Origin: Oscillospiraceae bacterium
GTDB taxonomy: Bacteria; Bacillota; Clostridia; Oscillospirales; Oscillospiraceae
Direction: 5' to 3'
DNA length: 63,224 nucleotides
Assembly (NCBI GenBank): GCA_017429325.1
Contig: JAFRPC010000020.1
Span: forward strand, 1 to 63,224
The first letter of the stretch is position 1; each line of letters starts with the position of its first letter. The translations under genes and the position numbers were made by a program. Of the stretch, positions 8,631-16,491 are shown piece by piece. The notes under the pieces are model-generated. The model had not been told where the DNA came from. It saw only the letters and a list, made by a program, of their open reading frames with translations, and searched no databases.

Positions 8631-8660
8631 CTATAATCGCAATTTTGGGGAAAAGGTTGC
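8631..8660 (-). promoter_or_regulatory. Possible ECF-type promoter for the sigma operon
   Basis: The minus strand reads GCAACCTTTT (from 8660), then GATTATAG about 16 bp on, about 60 bp before the TTG start. GCAAC/GAAAC -35 elements followed by a pyrimidine run are typical of promoters used by ECF sigma factors, so the sigma factor may drive its own operon. Confidence 0.35.
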
Positions 8661-8693
8661 ATCGGTATGGAAATTTTTTCAGAAATGCGGGCG

Positions 8694-8732
8694 AAAAGCC
8701 GGTCCCGCGTGTCATCCGGCACGCGGGACCGG
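8694..8732 (-). terminator. Intrinsic terminator of the SIMPL gene
   Basis: Perfect 13-bp stem, CCGGTCCCGCGTG with its complement, at 8699-8711 and 8720-8732 around an 8-nt loop. On the minus strand it is followed by CTTTT. It lies 27 bp after the SIMPL stop and upstream of the sigma promoter, insulating the two units. Confidence 0.8.
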
Positions 8733-8758
8733 CCTTTCGGCTGTCTTGTGAGCGTTTC

Positions 8759-9430
8759 TCAGAGCAGCTCCCAGACGAAGACGGCGGTGTCCTGGAGCTC
8801 GATGTCCTGGGGGCGGAAGGCGGCGCTGAGACTGCGCTTGGCCTGTAGGGCGCCGTTGGCCATAGCCTGGGGCATGGCCTCCATGTCCAGCATGGTCTCG
8901 GATTGGAAATTCAGGCGGTTCACGTCGTAGTCGATGCGCTGGAGCTCGCCCAGACGGCGGCCCGCCGCGGCGCAGAGGGTCTCCGCCCGCTCCCTGGCCC
9001 GGGCCGCGGCGGAGCGCAGCAGCGCAGCCTCTAACTTCTCGGGCTCCCGGACCGTGAAGCGGACCTGGAGCTCCGGCTCGGCCTTGCTCTCCGCCACGGC
9101 GGACAGGGCCTCGCCCAGCCGGGCCGGGTCAAAGTCGAAGCGCAGGAGCTGGTCGTAGCTGCAGTTGTAGCCCGCGAAGGCCGTGCGGTAGTCGTTGTTC
9201 TCGTCCCGGACGCTCTCGTACTCGGTGTTGACGTGGAAGCCCGCGGTCTGGAAGTCGGCGGCGGCAAAGCCCACGGCGCACAGAGCCTTTTCCAGGGCGG
9301 CCACCTTGCGGTCGGCCCCTTGCAGGGCCTCGTCGTAGTCCTTGTCCTTGGCCCAGAGGCGGAAGCTCAGCTCCACGGTGTCCACGGGCGCCGAGACCTT
9401 GCCGATGCCCTTGACGGTGACGGTTTTCAT
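8759..9430 (-). CDS. SIMPL domain (DUF541) protein
   Basis: A 223-residue protein. The N terminus TVTVKGIGKVSAPVDTVELSF and the later GFxxxDFQTAGFHVNTEY and TVREPEKLEAALLRSAAARARERAETLCAAAGRRLGEL segments are the hallmark of the SIMPL/DUF541 family, related to Kappa-B-like and YggE proteins. The molecular role of the family is poorly defined; YggE members affect oxidative stress. There is no signal peptide, so this member is probably cytosolic. The start at 9430 is supported by AGGAGG nine bases upstream; an in-frame extension to 9502 runs into the divergent rsmG promoter. Monocistronic, with its own terminator. Confidence 0.85.
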   Translation of the reverse strand: MKTVTVKGIGKVSAPVDTVELSFRLWAKDKDYDEALQGADRKVAALEKALCAVGFAAADFQTAGFHVNTEYESVRDENNDYRTAFAGYNCSYDQLLRFDFDPARLGEALSAVAESKAEPELQVRFTVREPEKLEAALLRSAAARARERAETLCAAAGRRLGELQRIDYDVNRLNFQSETMLDMEAMPQAMANGALQAKRSLSAAFRPQDIELQDTAVFVWELL

Positions 9431-9485
9431 ATCGGTTCCTCCTGTCTTTCGGAAAATAGGGCTTCCCTCCAAAGGGAAGACGTGG

Positions 9486-9491
9486 TATAAT
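9486..9491 (+). promoter_or_regulatory. -10 element of the rsmG promoter
   Basis: Perfect TATAAT 40 bp upstream of the rsmG start. The -35 region 17 bp upstream (CTTCCC) is poor, so only the -10 is called. Confidence 0.45.
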
Positions 9492-9531
9492 GTGGAAAAC
9501 AAATCAATGCACTTGGATGGAGATTGCTGTC

Positions 9532-10227
9532 ATGAGAGAAACATTGCAGGCCGGGCTGGCGCGGCTGGAGCTGGCGCTGCCCCCCGAGCGGGTGGAAGCG
9601 CTGGTCCGCTTCGGCGAGGCGGTTTTGGAACAGAACAAGGTCATGAACCTCACGGCTATCACGGAGCCGCGGCAGGCGGCGGAGCTGCATCTGCTGGACA
9701 GCCTGACCCTGCTGAAGGTCCTGCCCCTGGCGGGGAAGTCCCTGCTGGACGTGGGCACCGGCGCTGGCTTCCCCGGCGTGCCGCTGAAGCTGGCGGAGCC
9801 GGAGCTGCGGCTGAGCCTGCTGGACAGCCTGCAAAAGCGGATGCGCTGGCTGGAGACCGAGGCCCTGCCCGCCCTGGGGGTGGAGGCCTGCTTCCTGACC
9901 GGGCGGGCCGAGAGCTTTGCCGGGGAGTACCGGGAGCGCTTCGACGTGGTGGCCTCCCGGGCCGTGGCCCGGCTGAACCTGCTCTGCGAGCTCTGCCTGC
10001 CCTTCGTCCGGCCCGGCGGGTACTTCCTGGCGATGAAAGGCGCTCTGGCAGGGGAGGAGCTTCACGAGGCCGCCGGGGCCCTTCGGACCTTGGGGGGCAG
10101 CTATGAGCGTACCGCGGAGTTCGAGATCGGCGGCGCGGTCCACTCCGTTCTGGTCATTCACAAGACCGGGCGGACGCCGCCCCAATACCCCCGGAGCTGG
10201 GCCAGGATCAAGCAGAAACCCCTCTGA
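9532..10227 (+). CDS. rsmG: 16S rRNA (guanine-527-N7)-methyltransferase RsmG (GidB)
   Basis: RsmG methylates N7 of G527 in the 530 loop of 16S rRNA using S-adenosylmethionine; its loss gives low-level streptomycin resistance in many bacteria. The 231-residue product has the expected length. Family signatures are NKVMNLTAI (35-43), HLLDSL (52-57) and the SAM-binding LLDVGTGAGFPG (71-82); VASRAVA and GGYFLAMKG follow. The start at 9532 gives the normal RsmG N terminus. In many Firmicutes rsmG sits with mnmG near the origin, but here it stands alone, convergent with the YdcF-like gene across one terminator. Confidence 0.95.
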   Translation: MRETLQAGLARLELALPPERVEALVRFGEAVLEQNKVMNLTAITEPRQAAELHLLDSLTLLKVLPLAGKSLLDVGTGAGFPGVPLKLAEPELRLSLLDSLQKRMRWLETEALPALGVEACFLTGRAESFAGEYRERFDVVASRAVARLNLLCELCLPFVRPGGYFLAMKGALAGEELHEAAGALRTLGGSYERTAEFEIGGAVHSVLVIHKTGRTPPQYPRSWARIKQKPL

Positions 10228-10243
10228 TCGTGATATGGAACTG

Positions 10244-10276
10244 CGGCGGCGCACGGAAGGTGCGCCGCCGTTTTTT
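10244..10276 (+). terminator. Intrinsic terminator of rsmG
   Basis: 10-bp perfect GC stem, CGGCGGCGCA (10244-10253) with TGCGCCGCCG (10261-10270), then a T6 tract. It lies between the convergent rsmG and YdcF-like genes, whose stop codon starts at 10278. Confidence 0.92.
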
Positions 10277-10277
10277 C

Positions 10278-11081
10278 TCAGCCCGTCAGGGCGTATTTGA
10301 CCAGCGCCAGGGCCTCCCGGAGGATGTAGGTGGGACGGCTGTACCAGTTGGAGCGGGCCGCCAGCCCCTGGGCTTCCAGGCCCAGGTCCTCGGCCATGGT
10401 CAGCGCCCGGTAGAGGTGGAAGTCGTTGCTGATGAGCGCCACGGGGCCCTCCAGTCCCTCCCGCTCCATGAGCTCCATGGAAAAGCGCAGGTTCTCCAGG
10501 GTGACGCTGGAGGCGTCTTCCAGCCGGAGGCGGGCCGGGTCGATGCCACGAGCCGTGAGCCCTTGGTACATGCAGGCGGCCTCAGAGATGTCCTCGCCGG
10601 GGCCCTGGCCGCCGGAGAGAATGGCGACGGCCTCGGGGTGAGCTTCCAGATACTCCGCCGCGGCCTGGATGCGATAGCGCAGCAGCAGGGAGGGGGTCGT
10701 GCCCCGGACCTGACAGCCCAGCACAATGACCGTGGGGCAGGGCGTCTCCGGCTTGGTCCGGAGCTTCGAGATCACCAGGCCGCAGAGCACCAGCAGCACC
10801 GCCAGCAGAGCTGCCAGGCCCAGGCCAGAGACCAGCAGCAGGACCCGGGCACAGGGCCGTTTCCAGCACCGGCCCAGGAGCCGGAGGAAGCCCGGCCACC
10901 AGCGGAACATCGCCGCCAGCAGCAGGAAGCCCGCCATCGCAGCCAGATTCGCTAAGTTGAGGATGCCGCCGAAGACCGGGAAGAGAAAGATCAGAAAGCC
11001 GCCCAGGGCCAGGAGGGTCATAACCAGCCGCCAGCGGGGCAGGCCCGGGCGGGCGGACGGGGCAGGCTTCGCTCTGCTCAT
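10278..11081 (-). CDS. YdcF/SanA-like (DUF218) membrane protein
   Basis: A 267-residue protein. Two to three hydrophobic segments fill residues about 18-70 and another lies at about 80-105. A DUF218 domain follows: VIVLGCQVRG, then LLRYRIQAAAEYL, ILSGGQGPGEDISEA, and LEDASSVTLENLRFSMELM. DUF218 proteins such as YdcF and SanA have a Rossmann-like fold and act in envelope maintenance; YdcF binds S-adenosylmethionine. The start codon overlaps the stop of the preceding 1000-residue gene by ATGA, so the two are translationally coupled and may act together. Confidence 0.85.
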   Translation of the reverse strand: MSRAKPAPSARPGLPRWRLVMTLLALGGFLIFLFPVFGGILNLANLAAMAGFLLLAAMFRWWPGFLRLLGRCWKRPCARVLLLVSGLGLAALLAVLLVLCGLVISKLRTKPETPCPTVIVLGCQVRGTTPSLLLRYRIQAAAEYLEAHPEAVAILSGGQGPGEDISEAACMYQGLTARGIDPARLRLEDASSVTLENLRFSMELMEREGLEGPVALISNDFHLYRALTMAEDLGLEAQGLAARSNWYSRPTYILREALALVKYALTG

Positions 11082-14080
11082 TCCGCTTCCCCCGTGCTGC
11101 GCAGATAGGCGCCGAGTTGAATGGTCCGCACATAGTCCGCCAGCAGCGGGGCCATATCGCCGGAAATATCCAGCTTGCAGCTCTGATTGTGGATCGTCGT
11201 CACCGTCACCTGCTTGCTTCCGCTGCGGGTGATCTGCCAGATCTCGCCCAGATGCAGGATGCGGGTCGGCTGCTTGTTCTGCTTATAGTAGATGGCCTTG
11301 GGGCCGAAGGCGACCCCCTCCTTGACGCTCCCCAGCAGGGAGGCGGAGCAGAACCAGACAACAGGGGTGTTCTCGGGCAGCTCGAAGTTCAGCAGCAGGC
11401 GGCGGAGGCGCTGCTCCCAGCCCTCCTCCCCGGCGCGGATCAGGTTGCCCTCCCGGAGCTTTGCGCCGGTATAGCTGCTGCGGAAGATGTTCAGCGCCGT
11501 CTCGGCGTCCGGCAGCCGCGTCTGGGTGGGCTGGGTGAACTCCGAGAGTTCAAAGCGGCGGGTGCGGATGGGATTGACGGGGCGTGCGCCGTCCATGCCG
11601 GGCTCAAACCAACGGCGCAGGCACTCGTTGAGGAAGTCTAAGGTCCGCTCCGCGTTGCCGCGGCCAATGCGGGCCTCGGTCAGAAGATAGCTGTTGTCCT
11701 TGCGGACGATTTGCAGGTTGAGGGCCAGGCGCTGCCGCATGATTTGGAAGCGCTCGATCTCCTCCAGCGGGAGGAAGGCCAGGTCACGGCCCACCTTGTA
11801 ATAGAAGCGTTTGCCGGTAAAGGCGTAATCGCTGGCGTTGTCCAGCAGGAAGACGGGGAGGTCCCGGGGCTGCTCCAAGCCGCTGCCGCCCCAGAAGGCC
11901 TGCACCTGGTCGGCGAACTCCGTCGAAGCGCTGGCAATGGAGAAATCCCCCATTCGCAGCTTGCACTGGCCGATGAGCTGGCGGGTGAGCTGGGCGCGAG
12001 CCTCCGTTTGCTCCAAAATCAGAGCCTCCTCCCGCTCCAGCAGGCGGTGGAGATAGGTCTTTTTCGCCTGCTCGCAGACCTCCAGGCGGGAGACGCTGGC
12101 CCGAAGATTGTCCAGGTCCTCGAATCCCAACTGGTCAAAGTCGTTGTTCAGGGCCAGCAGACGCAGCATGTCCATTCGATAGAGCCGCTCGTCGATCTGG
12201 GTCAGCGGCGCGGCGGTGAAGCGCGGCGGAAGGGCCTTTTCCTGGATCTGCTCCCGCAGTTCCAGGACCTCCCGGCGCTCCATGTCGTTGAGGTCGGCCA
12301 ACTCCCTGCGGAGCTCCCGGACAACGGCAGCCTCCCGCAGGATCTCCACGCGCTGGCGATAGGCGGTGACGTATTTCGGGCTCCAGTTGTTGGCCTCCAG
12401 GGTGACGGCCAGCGCACGGAGCTCCGGTTCTGTCATGTTCTCGGCCCCGGCGGTGACGCGGTCCAAGGTCTCCCGGTCCAGCTGGTCCTGACGCTCGTCC
12501 ATGCGTCGGTAGGATTCGGTTTTCAGAACCTCGGCGCAGTCCATGGCGTCCACGGCGGCCCGGAGCTTCGCCAGGGTCAGGCCGTCGGCCTCTTCCACGC
12601 CGGCGCAGAGCTCGTTCAGGGCAGCGCTTTGCAGCTCGTCGATGCGGTGGGTCAGCAGCTCCGCATAGGGCGTCCGGGTCTGGACCGTATAGGGTCCCGC
12701 GTTGATGCGGTCGCGGAGCTCCATCAGAGCCGGAAGCTCCAGGCTGTCCGCCTCCAGGGTCAAGGATTGCAGTTCTGTCCGTTCCCGGGATTTGTAGGCC
12801 TCGTGCAGGGCGTTCAGGACCTGCTCCTTGTCCTCAGCGGGCAGTTTTTCCGCCTGGACCTCCATTGCCAGAGCCAGCAGCTTGGCGCAGTCGGCTCCGA
12901 CTGCCTGCTCGTGGAGGGTGCTCAGGAAGGCGCCGGACTCGTGCTGGGGCGTACCTTCGGGCTCCTCCAGGAGCCGATTCAGGGCTGCCTCCATATCCTC
13001 CAGCAGCAGGTCCTCCGGGGGAGCGGCCTCGGGAGCGGGCACGTCCACTGTCTGGGCGGCCTCTGCGGGGGGGGCTGCCTGCGTGTCTGTTGTCGGGACG
13101 GACCCCTCCACCGCCGCAGGGCGGCGGTCCCCCTCCCCTGCGAGCAGGGGAGGTTTTTCCGGGGCGGTTGTGTCATCGGGGGGAGGGCCGATGTGGGCAT
13201 CGGCCCCTACGGGGATGTCGGTTGTCGGGACGGACCCCTCCACCGCCGCAGGGCGGCGGTCCCCCTCCCCTGCGAGCAGGGGAGGTTTTTCCGGAGCGGT
13301 TGTGTCATCGGGGGGAGGGCCGATGTGGGCATCGGCCCCTACGGGGGTGTCGGTCGTCGGGACGGACCCCTCCACCGCCGCTTCGCGGCGGTCCCCCTCC
13401 CCTGCAAGCAGGGGAGGTTTTTCCGGGGCGGTTGTGTCATCCGGGGGAGGGCCGATGTGGGCATCGCCCCCTACGGTGGCAGCCTCGGGGGGAGCGGCGG
13501 GCTCCTTGGGGAGGGCCAGGGACCGCAGGCGGGTCTCCAGCGCCGTGACGCCGGTGTTGCCCACAGCGATGCAGAGCTGCTCCGACGTGACCTCCCGGCT
13601 GCCCAGCCGATAGGCCTTCGCGTCGGTGACGGCGAAGGCGGAGAGGTTATTCTCCCCGGGACCGTAGCGGAAGTAGTAATCGCCCAGCGCCTTGCGCTCC
13701 GCGTCGGTCAGCGGCAGCGCCTCCGTCGGGAGGCGGAACAGACGGGCGGCCTCGGCACAGGTGAGATAGAGCTCCGGGCGGGCGAAGCCGCGCTCTCGCA
13801 GCAGGGCCAGAGTCCGGGTGACAGTGGTTCGGGGACCTCCGATCAGGTCCGCTTTATTGAGGACGAAGAGGATCCTGTGGTCCTGCTCCTTCGCCAGCGT
13901 GTCCAGCAGCGCGATTTGGGCAGGGGAATCCATGCGGCTGGCGTCCAGGACGCAGAGCCGCAGGGAAGCGGGGAGCCGCAGGTTTGTCGGCAGAGCGGCC
14001 AGCAGGGTCCGGCGTCCGGCGCCGGGAATGCCAACGGTCAGTTCGTCCAGAGTCTTCGCGGTGGAGGGTGCGTCGAGCAT
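11078..14080 (-). CDS. 1000-residue P-loop-like protein of unknown function with translated intergenic repeats
   Basis: I do not recognise a named family. The N terminus has a degenerate P-loop GIPGAGRRT (17-25, Arg for the usual Lys) and a G4-like NKAD (75-78), suggesting a small GTPase-like domain with little room for switch regions. Residues about 200-333 are a proline/acid-rich linker of three 44-residue tandem units containing GADAHIGPPPDDTTAPEKPP and LLAGEGDRR. These are in-frame translations of dispersed palindromic DNA repeats. About 340-720 is helical and charged, probably coiled coil. About 720-1000 is beta-rich with two similar stretches (FYYKVGRDLAFLPLEEIERFQI and AIYYKQNKQPTRILHLGEIWQI) like PH/GRAM-type sheets. 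The start at 14080 has GGAGG eight bases upstream. It is coupled to the YdcF-like gene. Confidence 0.75.
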   Translation of the reverse strand: MLDAPSTAKTLDELTVGIPGAGRRTLLAALPTNLRLPASLRLCVLDASRMDSPAQIALLDTLAKEQDHRILFVLNKADLIGGPRTTVTRTLALLRERGFARPELYLTCAEAARLFRLPTEALPLTDAERKALGDYYFRYGPGENNLSAFAVTDAKAYRLGSREVTSEQLCIAVGNTGVTALETRLRSLALPKEPAAPPEAATVGGDAHIGPPPDDTTAPEKPPLLAGEGDRREAAVEGSVPTTDTPVGADAHIGPPPDDTTAPEKPPLLAGEGDRRPAAVEGSVPTTDIPVGADAHIGPPPDDTTAPEKPPLLAGEGDRRPAAVEGSVPTTDTQAAPPAEAAQTVDVPAPEAAPPEDLLLEDMEAALNRLLEEPEGTPQHESGAFLSTLHEQAVGADCAKLLALAMEVQAEKLPAEDKEQVLNALHEAYKSRERTELQSLTLEADSLELPALMELRDRINAGPYTVQTRTPYAELLTHRIDELQSAALNELCAGVEEADGLTLAKLRAAVDAMDCAEVLKTESYRRMDERQDQLDRETLDRVTAGAENMTEPELRALAVTLEANNWSPKYVTAYRQRVEILREAAVVRELRRELADLNDMERREVLELREQIQEKALPPRFTAAPLTQIDERLYRMDMLRLLALNNDFDQLGFEDLDNLRASVSRLEVCEQAKKTYLHRLLEREEALILEQTEARAQLTRQLIGQCKLRMGDFSIASASTEFADQVQAFWGGSGLEQPRDLPVFLLDNASDYAFTGKRFYYKVGRDLAFLPLEEIERFQIMRQRLALNLQIVRKDNSYLLTEARIGRGNAERTLDFLNECLRRWFEPGMDGARPVNPIRTRRFELSEFTQPTQTRLPDAETALNIFRSSYTGAKLREGNLIRAGEEGWEQRLRRLLLNFELPENTPVVWFCSASLLGSVKEGVAFGPKAIYYKQNKQPTRILHLGEIWQITRSGSKQVTVTTIHNQSCKLDISGDMAPLLADYVRTIQLGAYLRSTGEAE
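13083..13478. repeat. Three tandem 132-bp units inside a coding region
   Basis: The period is exactly 132 bp: the shared motif TGTCGGGACGGA starts at 13091, 13223 and 13355 (CGTCGGGACGGA in the third). Each unit joins a CCTCCCCTGC-type hairpin repeat to a TAGGG-type palindrome (13184-13211, 13316-13343, about 13448-13475). 132 is divisible by three, so copy number can change without a frameshift. The third unit has the most substitutions. Confidence 0.9.
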
Positions 14081-14131
14081 AGGGATAACCTCCTTATCGG
14101 TATTTATTTGTTCTACTGTTTCTGTCTCCGA

Positions 14132-14228
14132 GTTGAAATTTGAAAATGGATGTGCTTTATTTTTCATCGTTCAAATGGCAATTTGAACGATACCGAAACT
14201 TTCAACTTTCAATTTTCAACTTTCAACT
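14132..14228. repeat. Heptad-arm element, copy 1
   Basis: The left arm GTTGAAATTTGAAAAT (14132-14147) is complementary to the right arm of period-7 TTTCAAC/TTTCAAT units (14198-14228). The centre holds a perfect 9-bp hairpin, CGTTCAAAT with its complement (14169-14190). It lies between rqcH and the 1000-residue gene. It is homologous to 21524-21626: shared GAAAATG-ATG-G, TTCAAAT-GC-AT-TGAA and CCGA at matching places. Confidence 0.75.
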
Positions 14229-14245
14229 GCTTTCGGGCGGGGTAC

Positions 14246-14273
14246 GGCGGACAAGCAATGCTTGTCCCTACAG
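14246..14273. repeat. TAGGG-type palindrome forming the rqcH stop
   Basis: GGACAAGCAATGCTTGTCC followed by CTACAG. On the minus strand the repeat begins CTGTAGGGAC, and its TAG (14270-14268) is the in-frame stop codon of rqcH. Confidence 0.85.
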
Positions 14274-16001
14274 GCGTGGTTCCCGGGGGTCCACGTAAAC
14301 GGTGCGGTAGTTCTCATAGACCACCATGCCGGGCTTGGCGCCGCCGGGCTTTTTCACCTGGCGCACGGGGCAGAGGTCCACGGGGACGTTGTGCCCCTGG
14401 CGGGCCTGGGAGTACCAGGCGGCCAGCTCCGCCGCCTCGGTGATCGTGCGGTCCGGCACCTGGGCGCCGCCGCTGGCGATGATGACGTGGCTGCCGTGGG
14501 CCTTCTGGACGTGGAGCCAGATGTCGTTTTTGAAGGCCAGCTTGGTAGTGAGCAGGTCGTTCTGCCGGTTGTTGCGGCCTACTAAGATTTGGAAGCCGTC
14601 GGAGGAGCGGAACTCCATGGGCTTGGAGGGCGGGAGCTTCATCTGCTTTTTCCGGTCTGTCTGCTTCAGATAGCCGCCCTCGGTGAGCTCGGCCCGGATG
14701 TCGGTGATGTCCCGCTCGGTCTCCGCCCGACCCAGGGCCTCCAGCACGGAGGCCAGGTAGCTCTCCTCGGTCCGGCCCAGGGCGAGCTGCTCCGTCAGAA
14801 AGCGCTCCGCGTGCTTGGCCTTGTTGTAGTCCTTGTAGTATTTTGCGGCGTTCTGCTGGGGGGAGAGGGTCACGTTCAGGGGGATCTCGATCTCCCGCAT
14901 CTCGGGGTCGTAGAAGTCCACGGCGCTGAGCCGGGCCTGGCCCCGCTCCATCCGGTGGAGGTTGGCGGTGACGATGTCTCCCAGCTGGCGCAGCCGCTCC
15001 CGGTCCCGGGTGGCCTCCAGCTCCTTCTCCTGGTTCGCCAGCTTGCGGCGGACCCTTGCGAGCTGGTTCGTCAGGGTCTTGTGAAGGCTCTGGGTCCGGG
15101 CCTGCATCCGCTCGGCCAGGGCCTTCCCGGTGTAGAAGTCGTCCAGCAGCTCCGAAAAGCTCCCGAAGCTGTCCTGGCTCATATAGCTTTCGTACTGGCG
15201 GATGGGCCGGAAGGAGAAGTCCTTCCGCTCCCCGGCCAGCAGCAGGCGGGTGGGGACCCGGTCTTTGTCCAGCCCCCGGAGCTCCCGGACCAGGGCTGCC
15301 GCCAGGGCGGGCCGGTCCAGGACCGTCAAATCGGGGTCCGTTCGGCCGGTGGTCAGCCAGGCCAGCTCCCGGGCAATCAGCGGGGAGATGCCGGCATAGC
15401 GCTCCATGAGCCAGCGGTCCAGGGCGGTGGGATGGTCCACCGCGCCTAAGGCGTCAAAGAGGCGCTCCGCCGTCTCCATCCGGAGATCCAGCTTGCCCTG
15501 AGCGGGAGGCTCCCGGTAGAACAGGCCGGGCAGGACCTGGCGTTTTTCGGACATCTCCATGTCCACCCGGCGCAGACAGTCGATGATGCGTCCGTCGGGG
15601 CCGGTGAGGATCAGGTTGGAGTTGCGGCCCATGAGCTCCAGCAGCAGATGCTTCTCACTGAGTACCCCCAGCTCGTCAGTGCTCTCGACGCAGAGGTCCA
15701 CGGCCCGCTCCAGGGGGAACTGCCGCAGGGAGACGATACGCCCGCCCGCCAGGTACTTGCGCAGCAGCATACAGAACATGGGGGGCTGGGCCGGATTCTC
15801 ATACCGGGCCTCGGTGTAGTGGAGCCGGGGGTGGTTGGAGGAGGCCGAGAGCAGGAGCTTCCGGTTCCCGGCGCTGAGGCTCCGGAGCTGGAGCAGCACC
15901 GTGTCCCGCTCCGGCTGCTGGATCTTGTCGATCCGGGCGCCGGGCAGGGTCTCGTTGAGCTCCTCCGTCAGCGCGGAGAGAAAAATCGCGTCAAGCGGCA
16001 T
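14268..16001 (-). CDS. rqcH: RqcH/NFACT ribosome quality control protein (Rqc2 homologue)
   Basis: RqcH binds 50S subunits carrying stalled nascent chains and recruits tRNA-Ala to add C-terminal alanine tails that mark the chain for degradation. The older name is fibronectin-binding protein FbpA/YloA. The 577-residue protein shows NFACT-N at the start (MPLDAIFLSALTEEL, then ARIDKIQQPERDTVLLQLRS), a central coiled coil (about 290-420) and NFACT-R at the end (IWLHVQKAHGSHVII, then TITEAAELAAWYSQARQG and KPGGAKPGMV). The start at 16001 gives the family N terminus and has GGAAGGA upstream; the longer frame translates a palindrome. The stop codon is inside a dispersed repeat. Confidence 0.95.
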   Translation of the reverse strand: MPLDAIFLSALTEELNETLPGARIDKIQQPERDTVLLQLRSLSAGNRKLLLSASSNHPRLHYTEARYENPAQPPMFCMLLRKYLAGGRIVSLRQFPLERAVDLCVESTDELGVLSEKHLLLELMGRNSNLILTGPDGRIIDCLRRVDMEMSEKRQVLPGLFYREPPAQGKLDLRMETAERLFDALGAVDHPTALDRWLMERYAGISPLIARELAWLTTGRTDPDLTVLDRPALAAALVRELRGLDKDRVPTRLLLAGERKDFSFRPIRQYESYMSQDSFGSFSELLDDFYTGKALAERMQARTQSLHKTLTNQLARVRRKLANQEKELEATRDRERLRQLGDIVTANLHRMERGQARLSAVDFYDPEMREIEIPLNVTLSPQQNAAKYYKDYNKAKHAERFLTEQLALGRTEESYLASVLEALGRAETERDITDIRAELTEGGYLKQTDRKKQMKLPPSKPMEFRSSDGFQILVGRNNRQNDLLTTKLAFKNDIWLHVQKAHGSHVIIASGGAQVPDRTITEAAELAAWYSQARQGHNVPVDLCPVRQVKKPGGAKPGMVVYENYRTVYVDPREPRL

Positions 16002-16016
16002 AACGTATCGTTTCCT

Positions 16017-16090
16017 TCCGTAGGGGCCGATGCCCACATCGGCCCTAATCCTTATCGATATGAGGGCCGATGTGGGCATCGGCCCCTACA
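16017..16090. repeat. Inverted pair of TAGGG-type palindromes between mrnC and rqcH
   Basis: GTAGGGGCCGATGCCCACAT (from about 16018) and AGGGCCGATGTGGGCATCGG (from about 16063) are each palindromic and together form an inverted pair. The second supplies the TAG stop of mrnC (16088-16086 on the minus strand). The first lies just upstream of the rqcH ribosome binding site. Confidence 0.85.
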
Positions 16091-16487
16091 ATTCTCTTCC
16101 CAGCGCGTACAGTTCAGAGATCCGCGCCTTTTGCCCCGTCAGCCAGAGCCAGCCGAAGAGGGTCTCCAGGCCGGTGGCCCGGGCGTACTGGCCCGGGGTG
16201 GCGGATTTGGGGGCGGCGTGGGAGTGGGCGTTGCGGCCCCGCCGGTAGACGGCGGCCTCCTCCTCGGTCAGCCGGGGCAGCAGGGCCTCCACGAAGGCCG
16301 CCTGGGCGGGGGCCGTGACCCGGGCCACGGTCTGGGCGTGGAGCTCCTTCACCTTGGCGCTGCCGCCGGCGCAGAGCTCCGTGCGGACCAGCAGCTCAAA
16401 CACCGCGTCTCCCACGTGGGCCAGGGCCAGCTCGGAGACCACCGAAAGCTGCTCCGGGGTCAGCGTTATATTCAAATAATCGATCAT
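16086..16487 (-). CDS. mrnC: Mini-ribonuclease III (MrnC)
   Basis: A 133-residue protein: an RNase III catalytic domain without the double-stranded-RNA-binding domain. In Bacillus, Mini-III matures 23S rRNA by trimming both strands of the pre-23S stem. Visible signatures are LALAHVGDAVFELLVRTEL, with the catalytic Asp in HVGDA (24-28), and RRGRNAHSHAAPKSATPGQYARATGLETLFGWLWLTG near the C terminus. The stop codon is contributed by a palindromic repeat. The gene follows the DUF2812-like gene by four bases and precedes rqcH; in many Firmicutes mrnC follows cysS instead. Confidence 0.93.
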   Translation of the reverse strand: MIDYLNITLTPEQLSVVSELALAHVGDAVFELLVRTELCAGGSAKVKELHAQTVARVTAPAQAAFVEALLPRLTEEEAAVYRRGRNAHSHAAPKSATPGQYARATGLETLFGWLWLTGQKARISELYALGREL

Positions 16488-16491
16488 ATTC

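Noticed and set aside
13083-13478. CRISPR array
   Set aside because: Units are tandem, 132 bp, near-identical throughout without unique spacers, and lie in a reading frame. No cas gene is present.
11711-14143. 810-codon open frame opposite the 1000-residue gene
   Set aside because: Composition is Gln/Gly/Leu-rich as in antisense shadows. The minus-strand frame has the ribosome binding site and domain-like sequence.
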